From a virus: a DNA stretch of 55,199 nt. The stretch covers positions 1-55,199 of the IMG/VR virus record IMGVR_UViG_3300032736_000354, one strand, 5' to 3'. The notes beneath the pieces were generated by a model, which had not been told where the DNA came from, ran no database searches, and saw nothing but the letters and a program-made list of their open reading frames with translations. Numbering within the stretch: the first letter of the stretch is position 1; each line of letters starts with the position of its first letter. The translations under genes were made by a program, and so were the position numbers. Shown one piece after another: positions 9,038 to 16,615 of this stretch.

Positions 9038-9297
9038 TGAAAGTTCTTCATGAGAACTGTGACCGAGATCTAGCAAAGGATAGAACTCTACCTTATAGCG
9101 CCTACCTCGTAGCTTATGAAATTGATTCGGCAATAGCATACGATATAGTTATCAGTGATAAACAAGCGGATATATTTGATTATTATTGGGATAAGTATAG
9201 AGAAGGATTGAAAGGTTGGAGACAATCTGAAGGTAGAGTTAACCCTCGCAATTGGGGGTATAAATCTAAAGAAGAAAAAAAGTCAAGGGGGAGATAG
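9037..9297 (+). CDS. Hypothetical protein, 86 aa
   Basis: Start overlaps the preceding stop (TAATG). Residues 10-60 are mixed alpha/beta with several Tyr and Asp residues; the C-terminus is very basic (KSKEEKKSRGR). No recognised domain. Tight packing between the DUF6433-like gene and speD supports expression as part of the early operon. Confidence 0.65.
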   Translation: MKVLHENCDRDLAKDRTLPYSAYLVAYEIDSAIAYDIVISDKQADIFDYYWDKYREGLKGWRQSEGRVNPRNWGYKSKEEKKSRGR

Positions 9298-9624
9298 ATG
9301 GGGAAGCATTATCTACTTAACTTATATGGATGCTCGTTATCTTTGTTGGATAACGAGTTTTTCCTTTGTGATATGATTGAAAATGCTGCTGAAGCATGTG
9401 GTGCTCATGTGTTACAAACAATGTCCCATCATTTTAATCCACACGGAGTGACAGCGATATGTTTACTATCCGAAAGTCACATCAGTATTCACACTTGGCC
9501 AGAGAAAGGTGAGGCAGCAGTGGATGTGTTTACCTGTGGAGAATCAGAACCTAAGATTGCTTGCGATATTATTATTCAGCAACTTAACGCTGTGGATTAC
9601 AATTTAGATTACATTGAACGATGA
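9298..9624 (+). CDS. speD: S-adenosylmethionine decarboxylase proenzyme
   Basis: 108-aa prokaryotic class SpeD. The self-cleavage motif LLSESH places the cut between Glu59 and Ser60, the serine becoming the pyruvoyl cofactor. His65 (in SIHTWPE) and Cys80 (in DVFTCGE) occupy the conserved catalytic spacings of +5 and +20 from Ser60. The enzyme makes decarboxylated SAM for spermidine synthesis, and speD is a known cyanophage auxiliary gene, possibly supporting DNA packaging. ATG directly follows the previous stop. A terminator-like hairpin carrying the next promoter starts inside its stop codon. Confidence 0.93.
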   Translation: MGKHYLLNLYGCSLSLLDNEFFLCDMIENAAEACGAHVLQTMSHHFNPHGVTAICLLSESHISIHTWPEKGEAAVDVFTCGESEPKIACDIIIQQLNAVDYNLDYIER

Positions 9625-9659
9625 GAGGGGTTGACACCACTCTCTTTTTGTGTTATGAT
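9623..9659 (+). promoter_or_regulatory. Combined intrinsic terminator and sigma70-like promoter
   Basis: The hairpin stem is GAGAG/CTCTC plus GG/CC (one G-A mismatch). Its loop is exactly TTGACA (9631-9636), and TTTTT (9645-9649) follows. TTGACA also serves as a -35 box with TATGAT at 9654-9659 (17-base spacer). The element would end the speD transcript and start that of 9683. Confidence 0.8.
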
Positions 9660-9682
9660 AGGAACAAATCTGCTTTGATTCT

Positions 9683-10003
9683 ATGGCATCATTAAAGCGG
9701 GCAACTCAAATGCTTACTAAAGCATTAGAAGACCCACAATATACAACAAGTCAACATGTTGAAATTCTCAAGCGTCGTCACCAAATTAAAAAATTACGTC
9801 AAAACTTACAAAACTATGAGCGAGCATCACGTGGATTTGGAATCACCTTTGATCCAGCAATGTTTGAAGAATCAATCAGTGAAGTTAGTGACAGTGACTC
9901 CGAAAGCGGAGGAGATGATGGCGTACGTAGCGAGAGTGAGCAACCCGAACAACCAGGAGAATCCGAAGATCTCGGGACTACTGAAGTATTGTATTCAGCA
10001 TAA
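9683..10003 (+). CDS. Hypothetical protein overlapping thyX, 106 aa
   Basis: The first about 65 residues look like a real protein: a basic helical segment (LKRATQMLTKAL, VEILKRRHQIKKLRQNL) and RASRGFGITFDPAMFEE. The last about 42 residues are Ser/Asp/Glu/Gly-rich and overlap the thyX reading frame by 125 bases, so part of that composition may be imposed by thyX. It has its own promoter 24 bases upstream. It could instead be an originally shorter protein whose stop was lost. No domain recognised. Confidence 0.6.
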   Translation: MASLKRATQMLTKALEDPQYTTSQHVEILKRRHQIKKLRQNLQNYERASRGFGITFDPAMFEESISEVSDSDSESGGDDGVRSESEQPEQPGESEDLGTTEVLYSA

Positions 10004-10508
10004 TCACTGGAGTGTATTTGAACAAGCATACATGACCCTTGAAATTAACACTACTCGTGGTCTGGCTGCTCAAATTCTTCGTCATGTTTCTTTCCGATTT
10101 CAAGAGTTTAGCCAGCGTTATGCCGACACAAATCTTTTGACTCAAGAGATTCCTGTTCCAGAACTACGTCGTCAGGATACTAAGAACCGTCAAAATTCTA
10201 TTGATGATCTTGACCCAGAACTTGTGATTGCTTTTGAACGTCGTATTAAGATGTTGTTTGCTGAAGCACAAGAACTGTATGATGATATGCTTGAATCAGG
10301 AGTGGCAAAAGAGTGTGCCAGATTTGTACTTCCTTTAGCAGTTCCGACCAGAATCTATATGACGGGATCTGTTCGTTCTTGGGTACACTATATAGAACTG
10401 AGAGAAAAAAATGGCACTCAACAAGAACATATGGAGATTGCTATGATGTGTAAACAAATTTTTTCTACTCAATTCCCAACTGTCGCTGAAGCTTTGGAGT
10501 GGATCTAA
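9879..10508 (+). CDS. thyX: Flavin-dependent thymidylate synthase ThyX
   Basis: 209 aa from the GTG at 9879, where VKLVTVTPKAEEMMAYVARVSNP-type sequence begins, as in other phage ThyX proteins. ATG 9816 would add 21 residues overlapping a better-looking frame. The signature reads RHVSFRFQEFSQRY (about residues 68-81): the usual RHRx7S motif has Val in place of the second Arg, while the following SQRY is intact. QILRH, the SVRSWVHYIELR helix and the C-terminal Q..H..EIA segment are present. ThyX makes dTMP from dUMP with FAD, methylene-THF and NADPH, feeding phage DNA synthesis. Confidence 0.88.
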   Translation: MKLVTVTPKAEEMMAYVARVSNPNNQENPKISGLLKYCIQHNHWSVFEQAYMTLEINTTRGLAAQILRHVSFRFQEFSQRYADTNLLTQEIPVPELRRQDTKNRQNSIDDLDPELVIAFERRIKMLFAEAQELYDDMLESGVAKECARFVLPLAVPTRIYMTGSVRSWVHYIELREKNGTQQEHMEIAMMCKQIFSTQFPTVAEALEWI

Positions 10509-10638
10509 AGATCAAGTTAGAGAGATCAGAAATAGCACTGAAAAGGGCATTGTACTGGCATCTAAATATCGTATAACCCCTTCGTTAGTTTCCCAAATTA
10601 GATTAAACAAATCACTTGCTTACAATCATATAATATAG
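10504..10638 (+). pseudogene. Helix-turn-helix remnant without start codon
   Basis: An open frame runs from within the end of thyX to the TAG at 10636-10638 with no ATG, GTG or TTG. It translates to a clean HTH-like sequence, QVREIRNSTEKGIVLASKY followed by RITPSLVSQIRLNK. This resembles the DNA-binding tail of phage HNH homing endonucleases. I infer a decayed or partly deleted homing endonuclease next to thyX. Alternatively it could be read by frameshift at the thyX end. No catalytic HNH part is visible. Confidence 0.4.
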
Positions 10639-10649
10639 GAGGTAAAATT

Positions 10650-10892
10650 TTGCCAACATACCCCGTAATTCATAAAGAAACTAAAGAAACTCAAGAACTC
10701 TCCATGACAATGGCAGAGTATGATCAATGGAGAAAGGACAACCCTGACTGGGATAAAGACTGGTCACAAGGTTGTGCTGGTGTTGGAGAAGTCGGAGACT
10801 GGCGAGATAAGATGAGTAAAACTCATCCTGGTTGGGGGGATATTATGAAAAATAAAGTGGCTAAAGCACCCGGTTCACGAGTACAATGGTAA
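10650..10892 (+). CDS. Conserved cyanophage protein, FmdB-like N-terminus, 80 aa
   Basis: TTG start with a perfect AGGAGG site 7 bases upstream (10637-10642), which decides the start. The N-terminus MPTYPVIHKETKETQELSM and MAEYDQWRKDNPDWDKDW resemble small FmdB-type regulators, but the zinc-binding cysteines are absent (only one Cys). The C-terminus (HPGWGDIMKNKVAKAPGSRV) also matches that pattern. Similar proteins are widespread in T4-like marine phages; function unknown. Confidence 0.75.
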   Translation: MPTYPVIHKETKETQELSMTMAEYDQWRKDNPDWDKDWSQGCAGVGEVGDWRDKMSKTHPGWGDIMKNKVAKAPGSRVQW

Positions 10893-10909
10893 TCTTACAA
10901 TAAACAATT

Positions 10910-11662
10910 ATGCCAAGAGCTAGAAAAACAAACACTCCCGATATTGCTGGTATGAACAACAAGCAAATGAAACGGAGAAAACCAATTAGTTCTGACTATC
11001 TTTTAAACATAGAACCTTTAACAGATAATCAACGTATTATGTTTGAGGAATATGGTAGAGGTCAAAACATCTTTGCTTATGGTGCTGCTGGAACAGGTAA
11101 AACATTTCTAGCATTATTTCTTGCTCTACGTGATGTTCTTGATGAGCATACCCCATACGAAAAAGTATATGTGGTTCGTTCTTTAGTTGCTACCAGGGAG
11201 ATTGGTTTCCTTCCTGGTACTCACGAAGATAAAGCATCACTTTACCAGATTCCATATAAGAATATGGTAAAGTACATGTTCAAGATGCCTAATGATGGAG
11301 CATTTGATATGCTCTACGAAAACCTGAAGGCACAAGAAACTATTAGCTTCTGGTCCACATCATTCCTTCGTGGTACTACACTTGACAAAGCCATTGTCAT
11401 TGTAGATGAATGCCAAAACCTAAACTTTCATGAATTGGATTCAATCATCACTCGTGTGGGTGAAGATACCAAGATTCTATTCTGTGGTGATGCCAGTCAG
11501 TCCGACCTTCAACGTACTCACGAACGTTCGGGTATCATTGATTTTCAACGTATTCTTCAACAGATGAAAGAATTTTCTGAAATTGAATATGGCGTAGAAG
11601 ACATTGTTCGTTCCGGTCTTATCAAATCTTATCTCATTGCTAAAATTAACTTAGGTCTTTAA
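10910..11662 (+). CDS. phoH: PhoH-like ATPase
   Basis: 250-aa P-loop NTPase. Walker A is GAAGTGKT at residues 58-65; Walker B is IVIVDECQN near residues 163-171; the LTDNQRIMFE helix before the P-loop and the FCGDASQSDLQRT sensor region are typical of PhoH. It belongs to the helicase-like PhoH family, widespread in marine phages and often linked to phosphate stress in hosts; the phage role is unproven. The stop TAA shares its last base with the next ATG, so it is cotranscribed with the nuclease gene. Confidence 0.9.
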   Translation: MPRARKTNTPDIAGMNNKQMKRRKPISSDYLLNIEPLTDNQRIMFEEYGRGQNIFAYGAAGTGKTFLALFLALRDVLDEHTPYEKVYVVRSLVATREIGFLPGTHEDKASLYQIPYKNMVKYMFKMPNDGAFDMLYENLKAQETISFWSTSFLRGTTLDKAIVIVDECQNLNFHELDSIITRVGEDTKILFCGDASQSDLQRTHERSGIIDFQRILQQMKEFSEIEYGVEDIVRSGLIKSYLIAKINLGL

Positions 11663-12354
11663 TGAAAATCTTTAATCATGTTGGCTTGATTGAGCCTATT
11701 GAAATGAACACCGTTAATATTGATGGTCGGCGTTATTATAATACGCCGACTGGCAATAAGCACAAATCAGTCACCACCGTGATTAGTAATAATCCCAAGA
11801 AGCAAGAGGTTCTTGCTAAGTGGAGAGCACGAGTTGGGAAAGAAAAAGCCCAGCAGATCTCTTCACGTTCTTGTACTCGTGGTAATCGTTACCACAAACT
11901 GGCAGAAAACTACCTCAACAATGAACATGACACAACTCTTTACCAAGAGTATCCTTTGATCTGGGTCATGTTTAATTCATCTCGGAAAATTCTTGACAAC
12001 ATAAATAATATATACTTACAAGAGGCTGGATTATATTCTGACTTCTTAGGAATCGCTGGTCGTGTAGATTGTATTGCTGAGTACAATGGTAAGCTTTCTA
12101 TTATTGACTTTAAAACTTCGGCGGAAGAAAAAAAGGAAGAGTATCTTTACGACTACTATGTTCAAGAAACAGCATACGCTTGTATGCTTCAAGAACTTTA
12201 TAGTATTACAGTAGAACAGCTTGTTACTATCGTCGCTTGTGAAAGTGGTGATACACAAGTTAGTATTCAGCCACCGAAAAAAGAATATTTTATTAAGTTA
12301 CAAGAGTACATACGAGATTACGAAAACAGATATGAAAGAGACCTTAGAGGATAA
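11662..12354 (+). CDS. PD-(D/E)XK exonuclease (RecB/Cas4-like fold)
   Basis: 230 aa. The catalytic set is visible: His78 (RYHKLAE), Asp136 (GRVDCIAE), Asp149-x-Lys151 (IIDFKTS) and Gln168xxxTyr172 (QETAY), the classic arrangement of RecB-type nucleases including phage exonucleases. It probably processes DNA ends during replication or recombination, or degrades host DNA. There are no iron-sulfur cysteines, so it is not a true Cas4. It overlaps phoH by one base and ends 4 bases before gp33. Confidence 0.85.
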   Translation: MKIFNHVGLIEPIEMNTVNIDGRRYYNTPTGNKHKSVTTVISNNPKKQEVLAKWRARVGKEKAQQISSRSCTRGNRYHKLAENYLNNEHDTTLYQEYPLIWVMFNSSRKILDNINNIYLQEAGLYSDFLGIAGRVDCIAEYNGKLSIIDFKTSAEEKKEEYLYDYYVQETAYACMLQELYSITVEQLVTIVACESGDTQVSIQPPKKEYFIKLQEYIRDYENRYERDLRG

Positions 12355-12358
12355 ATTT

Positions 12359-12577
12359 ATGACGCCTACCAGATTCGCTCAGGAGGTTGAAAAAATAGCT
12401 CACGAAAATTCAATGAATTATATTGATGCTATTGTTCACTTTTGTGAGTCAAATGAAATTGAAATAGATACCGTTTCAAAATTAATTTCAAAACCGCTTA
12501 AAGAAAAACTAAAGTTTGATGCTCAAAAATTAAACTTTATGAAGAAAACATCTAAAGCAAAACTTATGCTTGTTTAA
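12359..12577 (+). CDS. 33: Late-transcription coactivator gp33
   Basis: 72 aa. MTPTRFAQEVEKIAHENS, YIDAIVHFCE, SKLISKPLKEKLKFDA and a basic C-terminus match the cyanophage late promoter transcription accessory protein. T4 gp33 binds the RNA polymerase flap and links the sliding clamp gp45 to gp55 at late promoters. ATG 12359 was chosen for its AGAGGA site 7 bases upstream; ATG 12332 would add nine residues and overlap the nuclease gene. Its presence agrees with the TATAAATA-type promoters seen before the structural genes. Confidence 0.85.
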   Translation: MTPTRFAQEVEKIAHENSMNYIDAIVHFCESNEIEIDTVSKLISKPLKEKLKFDAQKLNFMKKTSKAKLMLV

Positions 12578-12579
12578 TT

Positions 12580-12921
12580 ATGTCTGACTTTTTTAAATCT
12601 GAAATGGTTCGTGGAGATATTCAAGAGATGTCAGAACTTCAACAGTTCTGTATGAGATCTATGGTAGCATTTCCTGTCTTAAACAAAGAAAAGAAGCTCC
12701 AGTACTTTGAAGTTCTTGAACAACTGATCGAGAAACAAAAAATATTTCACGCTCGTGTTTGTCTCAGCGACGACCCTGAAGCAGTGGATATGGCAGAGAG
12801 TATGAAGCAAGCAGCCGTGATGCTTGGTGCCACACCAAATCAAAACATAAGTTCTATGTTTGATGACCTTATTGAGAAGGTTCATGTCATGAAAGAACAA
12901 CTAGAGGCTCAGGGGGATTGA
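12580..12921 (+). CDS. DUF1825 family protein
   Basis: 113-aa helical protein: MSDFFKSEMVRGDIQEMSELQ, then EKKLQYFEVLEQLIEKQKIFHARVCLSDD and a C-terminal helix with SSMFDDLIEKVHVMKEQLE. This is the pattern of DUF1825, a family confined to cyanobacteria and their phages. Function unknown. It starts 2 bases after gp33, and its 3' end overlaps the inverted repeat and -35 region of the gp32 promoter. Confidence 0.8.
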   Translation: MSDFFKSEMVRGDIQEMSELQQFCMRSMVAFPVLNKEKKLQYFEVLEQLIEKQKIFHARVCLSDDPEAVDMAESMKQAAVMLGATPNQNISSMFDDLIEKVHVMKEQLEAQGD

Positions 12922-12946
12922 CGCTGCCCTGAGCCTGTGCTATGAT
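12906..12946 (+). promoter_or_regulatory. gp32 promoter inside a 9-bp inverted repeat
   Basis: TTGACG (12918-12923), 17-base spacer, TATGAT (12941-12946). The -35 box lies in the 12-base loop of a perfect repeat GGCTCAGGG (12906-12914) / CCCTGAGCC (12927-12935). No T-run follows, so this is as likely an operator or antitermination site as a terminator. Confidence 0.78.
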
Positions 12947-13000
12947 GTGTAAGTGATATAGCGTCACACAAGCCAAATATAATTATCTAAGGAAATCCGT

Positions 13001-13882
13001 ATGTCTTTTGCTGATCTTAAGCGCAAGTCCCAGAGTAACTTTGAGTTCCTACAAAAAGAACTTGAAAAGTCCAGTACCACTAATGGTGCCGACGATAGGA
13101 TCTGGAAGCCCGAACTTGACGCTTCCGGAAACGGTTATGCCGTTGTCCGTTTCTTGCCAGCTCCCGATGGGGAGTCTGTGCCTTGGGCGAAGGTTTACAA
13201 TCATGCTTTCAAAGGTCCTGGTGGCTGGCTGATTGATGGGTGCCCCACCACTCTTGGTGATAAGTGCCCCGTCTGTGCTGCCAATACCAAACTTTGGAAT
13301 AGTGGTCACGAGTCCGACAAAGCAACTGCTCGTGACCGTAAGCGTAAACTTTCATACTACAGCAATATCTTTGTTGTCAATGATCCCAAGAATCCTGACA
13401 ACAATGGAAAGGTAATGCTTTTCAAGTATGGTAAGAAAATCCATGACAAGATTCTCGCAGCCATGCAACCTGAGTTCCAAGATGAAACTCCCGTGAATGT
13501 GTTTGACTTCTGGGCGGGTGCCAACTTCAAGATTAAAATCAAGACCGTTGGTGGTTACTGGAATTACGATGCTTCCGAGTTCACTTCACCTGCTGCTCTC
13601 AGTAGTGACGATGATGAAATGGAATCACTGTGGAAGCAAGCATATTCTCTGGAAGCATTCACTGCTACCAGTGAGTTCAAGAGCTACGAAGATCTTGAAA
13701 CTCGTATGAATAATGCTCTTGGTGCTGCTCCAGCTACTCGCCAAACTCAAGCCGAAGAGTATGAAGATCCCGCTCCTGTTGCTACTGTAACTCGTGAGCG
13801 TAGTGATGACTTCACCTCACCAAAATCGGAAGATGATGACGATGCTCTGAGCTACTTCGCTCGACTTGCTGAAGAAGATTGA
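13001..13882 (+). CDS. 32: Single-stranded DNA-binding protein gp32
   Basis: 293 aa, close to T4 gp32 (301 aa). The basic N-terminus (DLKRKSQSNFEFL) mediates cooperativity. The OB-fold core contains a His-Cys-Cys-Cys zinc site (His68, Cys81, Cys89, Cys92 in HAF...DGCP...KCPVC). The C-terminal tail is acidic (DDFTSPKSEDDDD...LAEED) and recruits replication partners. The protein coats ssDNA in replication, recombination and repair. It has its own promoter and a strong terminator, hence a monocistronic unit. C-ending codon use suggests high expression. A GGAA site lies before the ATG. Confidence 0.95.
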   Translation: MSFADLKRKSQSNFEFLQKELEKSSTTNGADDRIWKPELDASGNGYAVVRFLPAPDGESVPWAKVYNHAFKGPGGWLIDGCPTTLGDKCPVCAANTKLWNSGHESDKATARDRKRKLSYYSNIFVVNDPKNPDNNGKVMLFKYGKKIHDKILAAMQPEFQDETPVNVFDFWAGANFKIKIKTVGGYWNYDASEFTSPAALSSDDDEMESLWKQAYSLEAFTATSEFKSYEDLETRMNNALGAAPATRQTQAEEYEDPAPVATVTRERSDDFTSPKSEDDDDALSYFARLAEED

Positions 13883-13890
13883 TACTTTAC

Positions 13891-13914
13891 AGGGGGCTTA
13901 CGCCCCCTTTTTTA
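13891..13914 (+). terminator. Intrinsic terminator of gp32
   Basis: Stem GGGGGC/GCCCCC with loop TTAC, followed by six T. It separates the plus-strand gp32 unit from the convergent minus-strand gp53; the gp53 stop lies in the T-run. Confidence 0.92.
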
Positions 13915-14562
13915 TACCCCAGTTTTCTTTAACCTATTATCAATGAAGTCACTTGACTTACCATATAGATTAGTTTTCCTGAAGTCAGTCAAGAAAGCAT
14001 CAAGGTATCTTGGCTTAAGTAAAAAGATTTCTCTCTTCTTTTCATTCTCGTCTGATTCGTATTCAAAAATTGTTACTGGTCTTGAAGCACTGCTACCAGA
14101 AATTTGTTCAACTGATGATCCATTCCAGTATTTAAATGGTGATGAATAAAATGTTTCGTCAACAACTAAACCACTTTTTAAAACTGTAACTCCGCTATTG
14201 GTTTTAATTTCGTATGTTTCGTAATGTTTTATAGTTGAATATGGATCATCATATGATGACTCCAGTAATTTTCTTAGATCATTTTCCGACAACGGTAAAT
14301 CAAACAATGGATTGACCATGTTATTTGTTAAAGCAATAATCCAATCAAAGAATGGATTGCCGTATGCTTTATCTGCTATTGTGTCAAGACGTTCGCCCTC
14401 TTCAACAGCGTACTTCTTGAAGTAAATAGCATACGAAAATACGTCAGGGTTAACTTGATATCTTCTGAAGAAATTCTTAGCTACAACAAAATCTGATTCA
14501 GAGAATGGATACTGAATCGGTTTGCTGTCGTACTGTATGCTTGGAATGAATGAAAAATACAT
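13912..14562 (-). CDS. 53: Baseplate wedge subunit gp53
   Basis: 216 aa. The N-terminus YFSFIPSIQYD and the LysM-like EEGERLDTIADKAYGNPFFDWIIALTN segment (about residues 55-82) identify gp53, which locks wedges together in the T4 baseplate; the T4 protein is about 196 aa. It is the last gene of the minus-strand cluster gp4 - virion protein - gp48 - gp53 and converges on gp32. It starts one base after the gp48 stop, implying translational coupling. Confidence 0.85.
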   Translation of the reverse strand: MYFSFIPSIQYDSKPIQYPFSESDFVVAKNFFRRYQVNPDVFSYAIYFKKYAVEEGERLDTIADKAYGNPFFDWIIALTNNMVNPLFDLPLSENDLRKLLESSYDDPYSTIKHYETYEIKTNSGVTVLKSGLVVDETFYSSPFKYWNGSSVEQISGSSASRPVTIFEYESDENEKKREIFLLKPRYLDAFLTDFRKTNLYGKSSDFIDNRLKKTGV

Positions 14563-14563
14563 G

Positions 14564-15754
14564 TTAGATACCTCCGCCCGGTATGATTACTTCTTGAGCA
14601 AATACTAACTTTGATTCTAAGAATGAAATAGTTAATTCTGTAGCTACTGGTGATCCATCTCTTAAGGTAGCATATGCTCCAGCAGCAGTGTAATTAATAT
14701 TTACATCTGTGATACCACACAATTTATACTTGGGTAGGTAGGGATGAAAATTGCCACCTTTCATGAAAGAAACTTGACAAAGATCTGGAATTGTTAATAA
14801 ATTTGAAGCTTCTTTTATTGCTCCAAAAATAGCAGACCCACCAAAACTAGGAAGCATAGCTTTTTTAAAACTATTACATATTTGTTTAATATCGTTTGCT
14901 TCTTTACTTGTTCTAGGAACAAGTTTAAATTTTAAACTAAATGTTCTCAATTTAGGTGCTTCATATAAAAGCTCTACGTTTGGATTAAGTATAGTTCCTG
15001 TTACCGATCCGAGAGCTTGATTTAAATTGACGTTAGCACCAGCTACAGCATTAATACCATCCAACAAACCTTTAAATATGGCAGCTTTCACACCACCACC
15101 AGCGGCGCTACCACCAGCATCAACCATTGCTCCAAAATCTTTTTGTGTATTTACTGATCCGGTTACACCAAATAATCCTGCTGCCGCCGCTCCAAAACCA
15201 GCAGCATTCCACCCAGCTCCAAATTGAGATTGGATATCTTCTGGCATGTATAAAATAATTGGCTTCACATCTGTTGATGGATTAGCATAAGAACGATCAT
15301 TTGAATTTTGGTAGTTGGCGTATCCACTAGCAGAAGAAAGTTTGGTCGTTGAACCTGCGCCAGCTTGCTTTGGTGTGTCTCTACCACCACCAAAAGGAGG
15401 AGCATATTTATAAAATCCAAATGATACATAATCACTTGTTCCATCAAGTGTCGCTGGGTCTGATGGGTATCTTAAAGTTCCTGGTCCAGTTGGTGTTTTT
15501 TTAATTACTAAATTTATTGTGCCAGTTAATTCTGTTGCTGATGGTGTATTATTGGATACTACTGCTGCTGCTGCTGCTTCTTCTACGACCGGATTTACTG
15601 CTGCTCCTGGAGGAGATGATTGCCTGCCTGTTATGGCTGCTTGCCCACCAGGCGCCCCCCGTTGGCCAACATTTTTCCATGATGTTCCATTATATAACAT
15701 GATGTTGCCCCTGGGCAGTTCATACCAATCTCCCGGTTTGTACTGTTGCGCCAT
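14564..15754 (-). CDS. 48: Baseplate tail-tube cap protein gp48
   Basis: 396 aa. The C-terminal half has the tube-like fold signature of gp48/gp54: TILNPNVELLYEAPKLRTFSLKFKL and VPRTSKEANDIKQIC around residues 255-300, then ITDVNINYTAAGAYAT. The N-terminal about 110 residues are low-complexity (Ala/Pro/Gly-rich, PPGAAVNPVVEEAAAAA), and a second Ala/Gly-rich stretch lies near 185-230. The start has a GAGGG site. In T4 gp48 joins the baseplate hub to the tail tube. The Gly/Ala insertions are longer than expected for the family. Confidence 0.8.
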   Translation of the reverse strand: MAQQYKPGDWYELPRGNIMLYNGTSWKNVGQRGAPGGQAAITGRQSSPPGAAVNPVVEEAAAAAVVSNNTPSATELTGTINLVIKKTPTGPGTLRYPSDPATLDGTSDYVSFGFYKYAPPFGGGRDTPKQAGAGSTTKLSSASGYANYQNSNDRSYANPSTDVKPIILYMPEDIQSQFGAGWNAAGFGAAAAGLFGVTGSVNTQKDFGAMVDAGGSAAGGGVKAAIFKGLLDGINAVAGANVNLNQALGSVTGTILNPNVELLYEAPKLRTFSLKFKLVPRTSKEANDIKQICNSFKKAMLPSFGGSAIFGAIKEASNLLTIPDLCQVSFMKGGNFHPYLPKYKLCGITDVNINYTAAGAYATLRDGSPVATELTISFLESKLVFAQEVIIPGGGI

Positions 15755-15789
15755 TACTTGACCCTCTCTATATCTTTTCTGGTGAGATC

Positions 15790-16614
15790 TTAAACAACTC
15801 TGGTTCCCTTGATACGGTCATTCCAATACTGATCTATCTCTTCCCAAACATACTCTTTAGGATATTCAATTTTACCACCGCCCTTCATCAATACAAAATC
15901 TTCTACAGGAAGAGCAGAAGCGGTAACCCATTCTTGTATAGCTAAATCCAAGAACAAACTTTTACACCTTTTATAAAGATATTTATGAATGATTTTTTTG
16001 GGAATATCTATTTGTCCTTTCTCTAATTTATTCACAACAATCAATCTTTTCTTTGGTTCTAGATAATGTAAACTAGCTCCCCAAAATTCTGCCCCCTCCA
16101 CCTTTAAAATGTATAGTAACGGATACTTGTCATAGTATGGAAGTGTTGGTGTCTCTGCTTTGTATTCAAAAAAGCACAGGTGTCCAGGAAATACACGACG
16201 ACGATTTACATTTTGGTCTTGATTAACTAAAGCACCAATTGAATCATATTTTTCCTGCTCGTTCATACGAGAAGGCTCTGCTTGAATACCAGCACTTAAA
16301 CTTTTAAGTTTTGATTGATACCACCCTAAACTTTTACTTTCTCCTTCAGTTGCTGCTCTTACTTTTTCAAATATAGTTTGATAACTTTTCTTTCCTGCTT
16401 TTATATACCCCTCAGTTTGACTGACTACTTTAGCCAGCTCTGTCATGTCCTTGTATGAGGAGTATCTTTTCACTCCATACTTAGAAGCAAGAGCACGAAT
16501 CTGATCTCTAGTATATTCAGATAAAGAATTTAATTCGTATCCCGTAAGATAAGACCACCTATCAATAGCATTTATAGCACTTTGTTTTGGTTTTAAATTA
16601 TTCTTTGCTGCCAT
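15790..16614 (-). CDS. Virion-associated protein with SAP/Rho-N-like N-terminal domain, 274 aa
   Basis: Residues about 5-65 (NNLKPKQSAINAIDRWSYL, SEYTRDQIRALASKYGVKRY, SSYKDMTELAKVV) form a small helix-extended-helix module that recurs in the 1294-aa protein at 18705. The C-terminal domain (PGHLCFFEYKAETPTLPYYDKYPL, GASLHYLEPKKRL) resembles a family common next to gp4 in T4-like cyanophages. In T4, gene 2 (DNA-end protector) is beside gene 4, so gp2 equivalence is possible but unproven. It begins 2 bases after the gp4 stop with a GGAG site. Confidence 0.6.
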   Translation of the reverse strand: MAAKNNLKPKQSAINAIDRWSYLTGYELNSLSEYTRDQIRALASKYGVKRYSSYKDMTELAKVVSQTEGYIKAGKKSYQTIFEKVRAATEGESKSLGWYQSKLKSLSAGIQAEPSRMNEQEKYDSIGALVNQDQNVNRRRVFPGHLCFFEYKAETPTLPYYDKYPLLYILKVEGAEFWGASLHYLEPKKRLIVVNKLEKGQIDIPKKIIHKYLYKRCKSLFLDLAIQEWVTASALPVEDFVLMKGGGKIEYPKEYVWEEIDQYWNDRIKGTRVV

Positions 16615-16615
16615 G

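Noticed and set aside
11993-12016. TTGACA followed by TATACT inside the nuclease gene
   Set aside because: The spacer is only 12 bases, too short for a sigma70 promoter.
11662-12354. Cas4 of a CRISPR system
   Set aside because: PD-(D/E)XK core is present but the iron-sulfur cysteines and any CRISPR array or cas neighbours are absent; it is a phage RecB-type nuclease.
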